Shown: piece by piece, positions 53,449-62,762 of the stretch
Layout: each line of letters starts with the position of its first letter
How positions within the stretch are numbered: position 1 is the stretch's first letter
Assembly: GCF_027925305.1 (NCBI RefSeq)
Contig: NZ_BSDR01000001.1
Location: 337,001 to 401,000 of the forward strand
Reading direction: 5' to 3'
Length of the DNA: 64,000 nucleotides
From: Desulforhabdus amnigena
Lineage (GTDB): Bacteria; Desulfobacterota; Syntrophobacteria; Syntrophobacterales; Syntrophobacteraceae
Made by a program: the position numbers and the translations under genes
Notes under the pieces: generated by a model
Seen by the model: only the letters and a program-made list of their open reading frames with translations
Databases searched by the model: none
Told to the model about the DNA's origin: nothing

Positions 53449-54241
53449 TTTACTCCTCCATCTCATGAATTGTTAGCCCCACTGAAACACTGCCTTTTCT
53501 TACTGCATAAGGCTCCGCTGCATCCCGTTTCCCCATGGAACGATCAAATGACCCCATGGACATGATTCGGCATACCAAAATATTCTTCAATCCTGCGGAA
53601 CCAGGGATGAAATTATTTTTCCGTAAGCGTCATTGATGTGCACTGGCCACAAAGCTTTGACTCAATCTGATAAAGCGCAATTTTACGGAGCTGTGAAGAG
53701 AGGGGAATCGGCAATCTCAGATACGCGTTCCTGCTGAGCTTCTTGGTATTGGAGTGAGGATACGTATGGCGGAACAAAGGGGATGAAGAGCAATGAAGAA
53801 CGTTTTTTCGCGACTGGATCAGTTTGTCAAAGATCTATGCAGGGCGTACAGCCCTGCAGGTTTTAGATGAGCCGGGGAAACGAGATCGGAAAACATAATA
53901 GCCGAAGAATCTCTTTCTGAGAAGAATAAGATATAGAAATTGAGTTTGGGGTTTTGGGGAAGCCTGGAAACGAACCGCTTCCTCAAAAAAATGGTTGGTT
54001 TGAGCGTAAAATAAAGGTACATGACTCAGTTGGCGTGAAGATTTAAACTCGTCCGTTGGGAAATCAAGCAGCCCTAAAAGTTTTTGCCGCGCATTTTTCA
54101 TGATGATTGACATGGAATAATGTTTGTACGATGATTTTTACATAAGCAGGTGCATATCCATTGCAGACGGAGCGGGTCGTGATTGAACCTGGTCGCCAGA
54201 GCAAGAGATGCCACGCCCGAAGGCGATAGTTTTATCGTTGA
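53449..54241. other. Intergenic region, no gene seen
   Basis: Nearly 800 bases between the liv operon start and a receiver-domain gene. GCAGGGC-GTACA-GCCCTGC (about 53838-53856) is a small hairpin. No protein-like frame is supported. Confidence 0.5.
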
Positions 54242-54703
54242 ATGGCGGCGAATGTGTCGTTGGACAGGAATCGTGTAGCTGCAACTGTGGAAGAGAAATC
54301 AGTGGTTGAGAAAAACGGTATGTTGAGGGGTGGAAAGGAAACCATACTACTGGTGGATGATGAGGACTTGATCCGGCAGTTGGGTGAAGAGTTGTTGTCC
54401 AAGGCTGGTTATACAGTCTTGACAGCGGCTAATGCGGAGATGGGCCTGGAACTCTACTGTCGGAAGAGGGATCAGGTAGATTTGATCATTCTCGATATGA
54501 TCATGCCGGGAATGGGGGGCAAAAGATTTCTGGAGGAAGTTCGGCATGTGAACCCCAAAGTAAAGGTGATTGTCTCAAGCGGCCATTCCAACTACGATCT
54601 CCTGGGAAAATTTGTGGAAAGCAGATGGGTGACTTCCATCAAAAAACCCTACAGAATACATGAAATGCTTGATGCGATTCGAGAAACTCTTGATAAGGCA
54701 TGA
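54242..54703 (+). CDS. Single-domain response regulator receiver
   Basis: 153 residues: a 30-residue N-terminus, then one REC domain: ETILLVDDEDLIRQ (acid pair), LIILDMIMPG (phospho-acceptor Asp), VIVSSGHS and SIKKPY (Lys). The best matches by pattern are the C-terminal receivers of hybrid kinases, so it may be a domain that became separate. There is no clear ribosome binding site; Met27 is an alternative start. Confidence 0.75.
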   Translation: MAANVSLDRNRVAATVEEKSVVEKNGMLRGGKETILLVDDEDLIRQLGEELLSKAGYTVLTAANAEMGLELYCRKRDQVDLIILDMIMPGMGGKRFLEEVRHVNPKVKVIVSSGHSNYDLLGKFVESRWVTSIKKPYRIHEMLDAIRETLDKA

Positions 54704-54852
54704 AAGAGCCCTGGCATTGTCCCTCGAACGGGCGTATTTGCACGCCTGAAAATCGGTGGGCCGGCTTTCCAACACTCCACGGTCAGAAGTGGATACCCAG
54801 GAAATGCACGGCCTTGTGAAAAGCAAATGTAGAAGGGGCGAATCCGAGAGCG

Positions 54853-54896
54853 AAGCCGGGCATCCTGGACAGTGTTCAGGATGCCCGGCTTTTTTG
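54853..54896 (+). terminator. Intrinsic terminator between convergent genes
   Basis: A 15-bp perfect stem AAGCCGGGCATCCTG / CAGGATGCCCGGCTT with a 9-base loop, followed by TTTTTG. Confidence 0.9.
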
Positions 54897-54919
54897 TAGC
54901 CGTTGCATCCGAGTGTCCT

Positions 54920-55717
54920 CTAAAAAAGGCTGATCAACATGCGGGTTCCCACGACAAGGAGCAGAAAGGCGAAGACACGTTTGAGTTTCGGAACCGGAAG
55001 GCTATGAGCGAGCTTCACGCCCAGGGGTGCCGTCAGCACGCTGGCAGCCACAATTCCAGCCAGGGCGGGGAGATAGATATATCCGAGAGAGTAGCCCGGC
55101 AAGCCCGATGTGTGTATGCCGTTGTAGATGTACCCGACCGTTCCGGCAATGGCGATGGGGAAGCCAATGGCGGCCGAAGTTCCGATGGCCTTGTGTACTG
55201 GCAGGTTGCACCACATCATGAAGGGGACCGAGAGGGTGCCGCCTCCGATGCCCACCAGGCTGGAAACTCCCCCAATCACATTGCCCACGCCGAACATGCC
55301 GAGGTTTCCCGGGAGTTCCCGCGAAGGCTTGGGTTTTCGGTTGGTCAGCATTTGAGCCGCCACATAATAGAGAAAAACGACGAAAAAGGCCTTCAAGAAG
55401 TTGGTGGATAGGCGAGCTGCCACGCAAGAACCCAGAAATGTACCGAGCAAAATGCCGGGGACAATGCGTTGGACCACAAGCCACTGAACTGCCCCTCTTT
55501 TGTGGTGGGCCCAGAAGCTGGAGACGGAAGTAAAAATGATACTGGCCATGGAAGTCCCTAAGGCCAAATGCATGACGAGTTCATTGGGAATTTTTTGCCA
55601 GGTCAGACATAAAACCACCATGGGGACAATAATCAGTCCTCCGCCAATTCCTAGCAGGCCGGCGAGTATTCCGGCAATTACGCCGACAACGAGGTAAATC
55701 ATGATAACGGACAGCAT
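54920..55717 (-). CDS. TauE/SafE family sulfite exporter-like permease
   Basis: 265 residues, about eight helices, with the duplicated GILAGLLGIGGGLIIVPMVV and GGVSSLVGIGGGTLSVPFMM motifs of the TauE/SafE family. In sulfur bacteria such proteins may export sulfite, sulfonates or other sulfur anions. It is monocistronic. Confidence 0.88.
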   Translation of the reverse strand: MLSVIMIYLVVGVIAGILAGLLGIGGGLIIVPMVVLCLTWQKIPNELVMHLALGTSMASIIFTSVSSFWAHHKRGAVQWLVVQRIVPGILLGTFLGSCVAARLSTNFLKAFFVVFLYYVAAQMLTNRKPKPSRELPGNLGMFGVGNVIGGVSSLVGIGGGTLSVPFMMWCNLPVHKAIGTSAAIGFPIAIAGTVGYIYNGIHTSGLPGYSLGYIYLPALAGIVAASVLTAPLGVKLAHSLPVPKLKRVFAFLLLVVGTRMLISLF

Positions 55718-55929
55718 GAGAGGCTCCTTCTAAATAACATGATGTCTCCGGGCGAAAAGCACTGCTCAGTTTCAGTCCCCCAGGGCTCTCTTTTTCGAAG
55801 AAAGACTTTGACGGACGGCATTTACTGAAAAGAGATTTCAGTCCTGCATTTCAAACGAGTTTCAGGTAGACCTAATGCGTTCTTTGCCAAAACAGCTCAC
55901 AGAGCTGGGGATGCCTGTTCGGAATCTTC

Positions 55930-56667
55930 CTATGTATCAGGTTCGAATACGGTCTTTTCCACTCTCAGGATATGTTCTTTCATTGCCTGATATGCCATAT
56001 CCGGATCTCTACTTTCCAATGCATCGATAATTTTCAGATGTCCCACAACGGAAGCCTTTCTTCTACTGCCGCTTTGCAAGAATTCTGAACGACTCTCGTT
56101 TAAAATTTCATTTATTGTATTGAATACTTCCTGAACCACTTTATTTTTGGATGCCTGTATGATTTGTTCGTGGAAGGTCTGATCCAGGTCCGAATCCGTC
56201 TCTCCTGCCAAAATCTTTCTTTCCTGATCGCAGACGATGATCTTCAGACGGTCGAGTTCTTCCAGGGTAATATTCTTCGCAGCGAGGTAGGCTACCTGAG
56301 GTTCCAAAAGCAGCCTAAACTCGAGGATATCCCGTAATCGGTCCTTTTCGGCGTGAATGACAAAGGCAAAAGGGTCCACCAAAAGAGAAGGATCCACTGC
56401 GCAGACGTAAGTTCCATCTCCGCGGCGGCTTTCAAGGATGCCTTTTTCCGAAAGGGCCTGCACGGCTTGCCTCACACAGTTGCGGGAGACCCTGAAGGTT
56501 TCTGCGAGAGTCCTCTCAGGGGGAATCTTATCTCCTATCTTGAGATCTCCCTTCTGGATCATTTCCTGAATCTGTTCCACAATATCTTTGTAAAGATACT
56601 TTTTCTTCGAAACAGGCTTATCCGGAGGACTCCTGTCCTCTTTGGGTTGGACACACTGAATTTCCAT
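55930..56667 (-). CDS. GntR/FadR family transcriptional regulator (FCD domain)
   Basis: 245 residues: winged helix KYLYKDIVEQIQEMIQKGDL and VSRNCVRQAVQALSEKGIL, then an all-helical FCD domain with ILEFRLLLEPQVAYLAA and the metal-binding HEQIIQA and VVGHLKIIDAL, KEHIL. The ATG at 56667 is preferred over a TTG at 56772 that would give an untypical tail. Palindromic operators flank its start, suggesting autoregulation. Confidence 0.88.
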   Translation of the reverse strand: MEIQCVQPKEDRSPPDKPVSKKKYLYKDIVEQIQEMIQKGDLKIGDKIPPERTLAETFRVSRNCVRQAVQALSEKGILESRRGDGTYVCAVDPSLLVDPFAFVIHAEKDRLRDILEFRLLLEPQVAYLAAKNITLEELDRLKIIVCDQERKILAGETDSDLDQTFHEQIIQASKNKVVQEVFNTINEILNESRSEFLQSGSRRKASVVGHLKIIDALESRDPDMAYQAMKEHILRVEKTVFEPDT

Positions 56668-56680
56668 TGGTATATCCAAT
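56666..56680. promoter_or_regulatory. GntR operator-like site 3 (overlaps the start codon)
   Basis: ATTGG-TATAT-CCAAT matches the outer arms of site 1 and overlaps the regulator's ATG. Confidence 0.4.
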
Positions 56681-56731
56681 TTTTCGCCGTGTTGGCATTG
56701 AAAAGTTCCGGCATATTGCCATTGTCTGTCA

Positions 56732-56750
56732 TTATTGGTTCTACCAATAA
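56732..56750. promoter_or_regulatory. GntR operator site 1
   Basis: TTATTGGTTCTACCAATAA is an 8-bp perfect palindrome around TCT. The TGGT-N-ACCA core is the FadR/LldR subfamily operator form. Confidence 0.65.
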
Positions 56751-56860
56751 CAAGTCCGTTTCGATTTTTCAAGGCATTTTTTAAGGACGTTTTTTTATAA
56801 TCTGGATGTGTTCTCTATTTACAATAGCTTGTCTTCAGTCGAGTGTTGATGTGTTTTTCT

Positions 56861-56875
56861 AAAGGTAGAACCAAT
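56861..56875. promoter_or_regulatory. GntR operator-like site 2
   Basis: Minus-strand ATTGGTTCTACCTTT repeats 12 bases of site 1 exactly, near the probable promoter of the divergent thioesterase gene. Confidence 0.5.
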
Positions 56876-57128
56876 TTTGTCCAGATTTGAAGGTGTAGCG
56901 TGTTTGTTTGCTTTCAGTTCTGGAGTGCGGATCATTGGAGAGTGGGCTTGCTTTTCTTTTCGAGGAGTTCCGGCCGGGGGGCATTTTCCCCTATCTGTTG
57001 ATTTTTTGTTGGATGACCTGTCCTCTCTGTCGGCTTTGGAACGCTTGAAACGGGAGGGGGAATTCTGATAATAGTACCGGGAACGTGACATTGTGTGGGA
57101 AAGGGATCGAGTTTTGAAAAGTGCAATC

Positions 57129-57599
57129 ATGAGTGAAACACAACATAAAGGAGGATCTACAGGTCCTCACCAGTTTCAATTGGAGAGCTGGATCAGCTGT
57201 GCCCCCTTCGAACGGTTATTGCATTTGGAAATTATTGAAGCCCAGAATGGAAAGGCCACTCTCACCATGCCTTTTCTTTTGGATTTTGCTCAGGGGGGTG
57301 GCTTGATGCATGGGGGGGCGTTGGTCAGCCTGGCGGATACAGCGGTGGTGATGGCCATCAAGAGTCTTCTTCCCCAGGGGACTCATTTTGCAACGATTTC
57401 AATGGAAATTAAATTCCTATATCCTGTGAAGCAGGGTGTTGTGACTGCGAGAGCAGAGGTCATTCACCGGGAAGGCAGGACCATAGATGGCCGGGCAACC
57501 CTTTACAACGAGGAGGGGAGATGCGTTCTCGAATTTTGTTCTGTTTTCAAGATTGCAAGGGACAAAACTATTAAAGAAATCAATGTCAAAGGGAGTTGA
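57129..57599 (+). CDS. PaaI-type hotdog thioesterase
   Basis: 156 residues of the hotdog fold: LLDFAQGGGLMHGGALVSLA with the catalytic Asp/Gly-helix region, and HFATISMEIKFLYPVKQGVV. It hydrolyses acyl- or aryl-CoA. The start at 57129 is preferred; a GTG at 57093 adds 12 residues. It is divergent from the GntR gene and may be its target. Confidence 0.87.
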   Translation: MSETQHKGGSTGPHQFQLESWISCAPFERLLHLEIIEAQNGKATLTMPFLLDFAQGGGLMHGGALVSLADTAVVMAIKSLLPQGTHFATISMEIKFLYPVKQGVVTARAEVIHREGRTIDGRATLYNEEGRCVLEFCSVFKIARDKTIKEINVKGS

Positions 57600-57691
57600 A
57601 GTCGATGAGGGCAGGTTTTCCACGGCCCATGTGAAAACGTGGAATCAGACTTCGCTATCCATGCAATCCCGTCATATCGAGCCAGCTTGGA

Positions 57692-58372
57692 TCAGACGGT
57701 GAACTTGTACCCAATGCCGTAAACCGTGGTGATGACATCCTGGTTAGGAAGTTTCTGAGCGATTTTCTTGCGCAAATTTTTTATATGCGTGTCGATGGTG
57801 CGGTCGTAACCTTCAAAGTCATATCCCTGAACCTGGTTCAAGAGCTCGTTTCGGGAAAAGACGCGAGTGGGATGTGCCATCAAGACTCTAAGCAGGCTGA
57901 ACTCACTGGGTGTCAACTCCAGGCTCTCGCCGTTTACGGCTACTTGGTGCGTTTTATCATCCAGCATAAATGGCCCTACGACCATCTTTTCCATAATGGG
58001 GCCGGTATTGGCTCTCCGTAGCACCGCTTTTACCCGGGCAACGACCTCGCGGGGACTGAAAGGCTTGCAAATATAATCATCAGCCCCGAGTTCCAATCCT
58101 ATCAGACGGTCCACTTCCTCTACCTTTGCCGTCAACATGATGATAGGAACAGAAGAAAATCTGCGGATTTCCCGGCAGACTTCCATCCCGTCCATTCCCG
58201 GAAGCATGATGTCGAGCAAGATCAGGTCGGGTGCACTCTTCTTGACATGAGACACCGCTTCGTCCCCCCGTTCGAGAGAGGATACCTTGTATTGAGCTTT
58301 TTCCAGGTAATCCCGCAGAAGTTCCACTATTTTCTTTTCGTCTTCCACTATCAGTATATTTGCACTTGTCAT
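57692..58372 (-). CDS. OmpR-family response regulator (BaeR-like)
   Basis: 226 residues: receiver with ILIVEDEKKI, LLDIMLPGMDG (phospho-Asp), MLTAK and CKPFS, then a winged-helix effector domain (LTPSEFSLLRVLM, YDRTIDTHIKNLRKKI and YGIGYKF). The start at 58372 has AGG 8 bases upstream; Met at 58387 is an alternative. It follows the kinase gene. Confidence 0.92.
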   Translation of the reverse strand: MTSANILIVEDEKKIVELLRDYLEKAQYKVSSLERGDEAVSHVKKSAPDLILLDIMLPGMDGMEVCREIRRFSSVPIIMLTAKVEEVDRLIGLELGADDYICKPFSPREVVARVKAVLRRANTGPIMEKMVVGPFMLDDKTHQVAVNGESLELTPSEFSLLRVLMAHPTRVFSRNELLNQVQGYDFEGYDRTIDTHIKNLRKKIAQKLPNQDVITTVYGIGYKFTV

Positions 58373-58400
58373 AGTTTCAACCTGCATGATTTCATTTTGG

Positions 58401-59873
58401 CTATGCACAGGCAGTATTCGGGAACCCGATTTCGATCCTGAGACCGCCTGACGCTCCGTTGGCTGCACTGATCTCTGCACCGTGGCTCTCTGCGATCGTT
58501 TTGCAGATGGCGAGCCCCAGCCCGCTTCCGCCTTTGCCGCGGGTCCTGGATGCGTCGACCCGGTAGAGTCGATCGAACAAGCGGCCAAGAGACTCTTGAG
58601 GAACCCCGGGACCCGAATCCTCGAGATAGAGGGTCACCCGGTTTCCCTTTCGTTCCCGCCAGACGAGCAGGGTTCCCGGAGAATCAGTATAGCGAAGGGT
58701 ATTTTCAATCAAGTTGGAATAGAGCTGCGACAGGCGGTCTCTATCCCCCTGTATCATGAAGTCATCTTCTTCCGGCAGTTCGTCATGAACTGTGATTTGT
58801 GATTGCATGAGCCTGGTTTCGAAAAGTCTTAAAACGTCTTTTAACACTCTCAGCGGATGTACCGGTTTCTTGTTCAAATGCAACGAGCCGCTATCCGCCA
58901 GAGAGAGTTCATGGAGGTCTTCTACGATCTTTGCAAGATGTAACGCTTCCGTATGGAGCGAATCAAGAGAATCTTCCGTCACCTGACGCACGCCATCCTG
59001 CATGGCTTCGATTTCTCCCCGCAGGACGGAGAGAGGGGTTCGAAGTTCATGGGAAATATCGGAAATCCATTGTTTTCGCATGAGTTCATATTTTTCCAGG
59101 GTTTGCGCCATGAGATTGAAGTCATTTGCCAATTGTCCGAGTTCATCGCTGGTGTGCACCTGGATGCGTGTATCGAATTTGAGGGATGTCAGGGCCTGAG
59201 TGCCGACAGTAAGTTGTCGGATGGGAGCCAGAAGGTGCTTGGAGAGGAGAAACGAGACGATGGCTGCGAGCAATAGAATACCGCCTCCCGTAATGAAGAA
59301 CCCCTGGGTTTGTTTTTTTATGAAGGCGATGGCGAGAGGGTGGGACAATCGATCTCGTTTCTCGAGCGCCAGCCAGCCGATATTCCTTCCATCCAGGGTG
59401 ATCTCGCGAAGGGTATGCTTGCTTGATGAAAGCACAGAAGGTCTTCCAGCCACCAGGCGTTCCTGAGTATCGAAAAGGGAAAGCCGAAAGATGATCCTGA
59501 GCGGGTCTCTGGGGGGGGCCGGATTCCTCCTGAAGTTCTGCATGGCAACGTATGCGTCGTCATGAGGTCGCTGGCGGTACGGAGGCCCCGGAGGACCTTC
59601 CAGATTGTTGAAATCTTCTTTCTCCTCTCCCAATCGAAGCTTCTCCAGCCAAAGCTGATGATTTTCCCTCAATGAATTCCAACTGTGGTGCTTCTCATAT
59701 TCTTCGCTCAAAATCTTGACAATATGGTCAAGTTTTTCCAATTCCATTTTATTCACAAATTCTTCAAAATTTTGTTCAACATAGAAACGCATGATTCCAA
59801 CCATCAGAGCCACAATCATCAAGGATGTCAATAAAAAAGCGCCGAAAATTTTATGTGCCAGCTTAAGTTTCAC
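58401..59873 (-). CDS. Sensor histidine kinase (BaeS-like)
   Basis: 490 residues: helix 1 (about 9-30), a periplasmic domain of about 145 residues with a Pro-rich PPGPPYRQRP stretch, helix 2 (GFFITGGGILLLAAIVSFLL), HAMP, HisKA (DISHELRTPLSVL) and HATPase (NLIENTLRYT, EDSGPGVP, GSGLGLAI). It pairs with the downstream OmpR-type regulator. Confidence 0.92.
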   Translation of the reverse strand: MKLKLAHKIFGAFLLTSLMIVALMVGIMRFYVEQNFEEFVNKMELEKLDHIVKILSEEYEKHHSWNSLRENHQLWLEKLRLGEEKEDFNNLEGPPGPPYRQRPHDDAYVAMQNFRRNPAPPRDPLRIIFRLSLFDTQERLVAGRPSVLSSSKHTLREITLDGRNIGWLALEKRDRLSHPLAIAFIKKQTQGFFITGGGILLLAAIVSFLLSKHLLAPIRQLTVGTQALTSLKFDTRIQVHTSDELGQLANDFNLMAQTLEKYELMRKQWISDISHELRTPLSVLRGEIEAMQDGVRQVTEDSLDSLHTEALHLAKIVEDLHELSLADSGSLHLNKKPVHPLRVLKDVLRLFETRLMQSQITVHDELPEEDDFMIQGDRDRLSQLYSNLIENTLRYTDSPGTLLVWRERKGNRVTLYLEDSGPGVPQESLGRLFDRLYRVDASRTRGKGGSGLGLAICKTIAESHGAEISAANGASGGLRIEIGFPNTACA

Positions 59874-60165
59874 TTATCGATTTCTCCCATTCCCATACGC
59901 CGTATTCTATGGTCCGTAACATTGTCTCGAACGCATCACTGCAATAGACTAATGAAATATAACTTCTATTTCAAAGAATTCATGAATCTTCACATTAATC
60001 ACACCGCTTCTTCATCCTTTCCACACAATCGATCGATCCCACAATCTTCACATCTTTCCTTCATAGTTTCTCCACAATTGAATGTTAATTCATGCACACA
60101 TTTCAGGGTTGAGATTTTCTATGAAATGAGGCGGTTGAAGTCTGACAAGATTAGAGGAGACTGCT

Positions 60166-60390
60166 ATGAATCGAAGAAAGAACCTTGGGGGAGCAAGCGT
60201 TTCGGTTCCGTCGGCTCAAGAGTCCTTCGAGGTGTTTGGCGAGGGTGTGAGTTGCGAAAAGAGTGCTGCAGGGGATACTGTGGACCAACCGGGTAATGTA
60301 AAAAACACCTTGAAGGAGGCTTTTCTCACCGTCATGGGTGTGATTGTCGTGGCTACAGCCATGGTCGTCTATTATCAAAGCGCCTTCTGA
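60166..60390 (+). CDS. Small membrane protein
   Basis: 74 residues: charged N-terminal half and one C-terminal helix (FLTVMGVIVVATAMVVYY). GAGGAG is 6 bases before the ATG. The family is not recognised. It lies divergently from the kinase and 75 bases before the EF-hand gene, so it may be in the same regulon. Confidence 0.6.
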   Translation: MNRRKNLGGASVSVPSAQESFEVFGEGVSCEKSAAGDTVDQPGNVKNTLKEAFLTVMGVIVVATAMVVYYQSAF

Positions 60391-60465
60391 TTTCATGCAC
60401 ATTTCAAAAAAAGAATTTTAGAATTCGAGAATGGAAATAGATTGTCAAAAAAAGGAGATAAGATA

Positions 60466-61059
60466 ATGAAAACAATAAGTTTATCAAAGGCCGGCTGGAC
60501 TTTGCTCTTCGCAGGAATGATGTTTTTTATCCCTGCAAACGGCTACTCCCAGGAAAACACCGCCCCTCCAAAAGCGGGAGACAGGTTCATTCAAAATTTC
60601 GACAAGGATGGCGACGGAAAGGTCTCTCGGGAGGAATTCCCCAGTCGTGAGGAAGCGTTCACCAGGTTGGATACCAATGGGGATGACGTCGTAGATGCCG
60701 GAGAGGCTCCCGGCAAGGGAAGATTTATCCAAAAATTCGACAAAGACGGTGACGGGAAGGTGTCTCGTGAGGAATTTTCCGGGCATGACGATCGTTTTGC
60801 TCGAATGGACAAAAACAGCGACGGTTACATCGATTCCGAAGAGATTTCTCGAATGCAGCATCGGTGTGGTAAAAGAGGCGGCAATTTCATCAAACGTTTC
60901 GACACGAATTCGGATGGAAAAATATCGAAAGAGGAGTTCCGCGGCCCCGATGAACGTTTTACCAGCCTGGACAAAAACGGCGACGGCTTTATCGATGAAA
61001 GTGAGGTGCCCCGGAAGCCTCACCGCGGTGCCGTTGGAGACAACTCCAATAACCAATGA
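60466..61059 (+). CDS. Secreted six-EF-hand calcium-binding protein
   Basis: 197 residues: signal peptide (WTLLFAGMMFFIPANGYSQ), then six EF-hand loops starting at residues 46, 69, 92, 115, 146 and 169, such as DKDGDGKVSREE and DKNGDGFIDESE. They form three tandem pairs, each about 45-50 residues. All loops but the second (DTNGDDVVDAGE) fit the calcium consensus well. AAGGAG is 8 bases before the ATG. It is probably periplasmic. Confidence 0.92.
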   Translation: MKTISLSKAGWTLLFAGMMFFIPANGYSQENTAPPKAGDRFIQNFDKDGDGKVSREEFPSREEAFTRLDTNGDDVVDAGEAPGKGRFIQKFDKDGDGKVSREEFSGHDDRFARMDKNSDGYIDSEEISRMQHRCGKRGGNFIKRFDTNSDGKISKEEFRGPDERFTSLDKNGDGFIDESEVPRKPHRGAVGDNSNNQ

Positions 61060-61190
61060 GTCTCAGGGGATTCTCATGTGAGTGTCTACCACAAAATACA
61101 GTTCGGGGTTCTATCCTGACATGAGATCTTGAGGAATTGAATCTCGTTAAGGCATAAGAAAAGGCTTCTTTATCCCTGATTTTTCTCCTC

Positions 61191-61224
61191 CATTGGGGTC
61201 TCTCCGACAGACCCCAATGATTTT
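61191..61224 (+). terminator. Intrinsic terminator of the EF-hand gene
   Basis: An 11-bp perfect stem CATTGGGGTCT / AGACCCCAATG with a 7-base loop, then ATTTT. Confidence 0.85.
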
Positions 61225-61449
61225 CCATCGCCCCCCTTCAAAGGGGGGGCTTCAAAAACTTCCAGGCGGGAGCATGACTTTTTCCGTGGTGTTCCAGAAT
61301 AACGGAATATGGAACTTGGCGCCGACATGCAGGCCGGATTGTTAATTGTTCATATATATTAACATGCTGGTTTCTTTGAGGAAGATAAAAATAAAGAGGC
61401 CTTTTGTCTGGATTTCATTGAATATTTCGATATTATTGCACATAAAGTA

Positions 61450-61461
61450 TAGAATATTCTA
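61450..61461. promoter_or_regulatory. Palindrome upstream of the peroxiredoxin
   Basis: TAGAATATTCTA, a perfect 12-bp palindrome 29 bases before the ATG, in an AT-rich stretch; possible redox-regulator or -10-overlapping operator. Confidence 0.4.
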
Positions 61462-61489
61462 ATGGCATTGACTAAGAAAGGAGGCTGTT

Positions 61490-62209
61490 ATGGGCGAGGA
61501 GATGGAAGTCGGTTGTGCACGACCAACCGGAGGTCCGGTGGGGGAGGCAATCCACGAACAATCGGAGAAAGACATCACACCTGTCAGGGAGGTTGTATCC
61601 ATGATACGAGTCGGAAAGAAAGCGCCAGATTTTGTCGCCCCGGCGTATCAGCAGGGGAAGTTCGTGTCGGTAAAACTTTCGGAATATCTTGGAAAATGGG
61701 TTTTGTTGTGCTTCTACCCGGGTGATTTCACCTTCGTCTGAGCCACTGAACTTTCGGCAGTTGCCGAAAAGTATGCGGAATTTCAGAAGCTGGGCGTGGA
61801 AATCCTTTCCATGAGCATCGACAGTGTTTTCGTTCATAAGATGTGGGACGATAACGAGCTTTCCAAAATGGTGGAAGGGGGTATCCCTTTCCCCATGCTT
61901 TCGGATGCGGGAGGAAGGGTTGGAAAAGTTTTTGGTGTTTTCGATGAAGATGCCGGTGTCGAAACGCGTGGAAGGTTCATCATCGATCCTGAGGGAGTAG
62001 TTCAGGGATTCGAGGTTCTTACTCCTCCGGTGGGACGGAATGTCGAAGAATCCATAAGACAGGTGCAAGCCTTCCAGGTAGTGAGAGAGAGTAAGGGTAA
62101 GGAAGCCACACCATCGGGATGGAGGCCTGGGAAACTTACTCTGAAACCGGGCCCGGATCTCGTCGGTAAGGTTTGGGAAGTCTGGAAAACTCGTATGGCC
62201 TTCGATTAA
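61490..62209 (+). CDS. Peroxiredoxin, selenoprotein with UGA-coded catalytic residue
   Basis: If TGA at 61739-61741 is read as selenocysteine, the protein is 239 residues of AhpC/Prx type. Before it is [13 protein letters not shown], after it [14 protein letters not shown]: the UGA is exactly at the peroxidatic Cys of the usual FVC[AP]TE motif. The second half keeps the family's residues ([23 protein letters not shown]) and the frame is uninterrupted. A hairpin follows the UGA (61748-61771). AAAGGAGG is 5 bases before the ATG at 61490. It reduces peroxides in the cytoplasm. A second, internal start (61601) would remove 37 residues. Confidence 0.85.
61748..61771 (+). promoter_or_regulatory. 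Candidate bacterial SECIS element
   Basis: CTTTCGGC-AGTT-GCCGAAAAG forms a stem-loop whose 4-base loop (61759-61762) starts 17 bases after the UGA, with a G in the second loop position, the layout SelB needs. The fold is by eye only. Confidence 0.6.
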
Positions 62210-62762
62210 CCGCCATGACCGGAGCGGCCTCAACGAAAAATAAAAGCAAAATCCGAATTCCTGTTTTTGCTGATTGACTTAAAAAGATTTTTCTGTGTGG
62301 TAAGTAGCTTGCGAATCCCTGCAGCCGTCTTTTCCGCATGTTTCTGGTGAGGATGACAGCTGCAGGGCCTGTTGCTCAGTCTCGCTATTTCAATCCATTC
62401 CATCGCCTTTTCAATGGCGATCCTGCCCGCTGTTCACCCAGCGGTATGAAAAGCTTTTTCAGGTCTTACGGTGCCGATCTTGCCCCTGATTTCAAAACAA
62501 TCCATTCCCGAACCACTATATTCTTTATCGGAAGATAGACATATATTCCCTTTTTTCGCCGGCTTTTTCGTCAAGTTCAGCCTGAAGGTTGCCTCTTTTT
62601 TAATCAAAAAAATGTATTATTCAATATCTACAATGGCATATAATATGAGCACTAAATTCTATGCGTTTTTTGACCTGCTATATCCGGCATGGGATGTTAT
62701 CTTTTAAAAAAAATTGTCGAAAAACCCATAGAGAAATAGAATCGATACCGAGGGGAGTCACG
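62210..62762. other. Intergenic region, no gene seen
   Basis: 553 AT-rich bases between the peroxiredoxin and a flavoprotein gene. Bases 62207-62250 look like 435-478. No frame has a ribosome binding site. Confidence 0.5.

Larger units (their letters stand above)
61060..61489. other. Intergenic region with terminator and palindrome
   Basis: 430 bases holding the terminator at 61191-61224, an isolated C-run/G-run palindrome near 61225, and the probable peroxiredoxin promoter region. No gene. Confidence 0.5.

Noticed and set aside
61739-61741. The TGA in the peroxiredoxin as an ordinary nonsense mutation
   Set aside because: It lies exactly at the catalytic position, the downstream frame is intact and a SECIS-like hairpin follows; selenocysteine is the better reading, though not proven.
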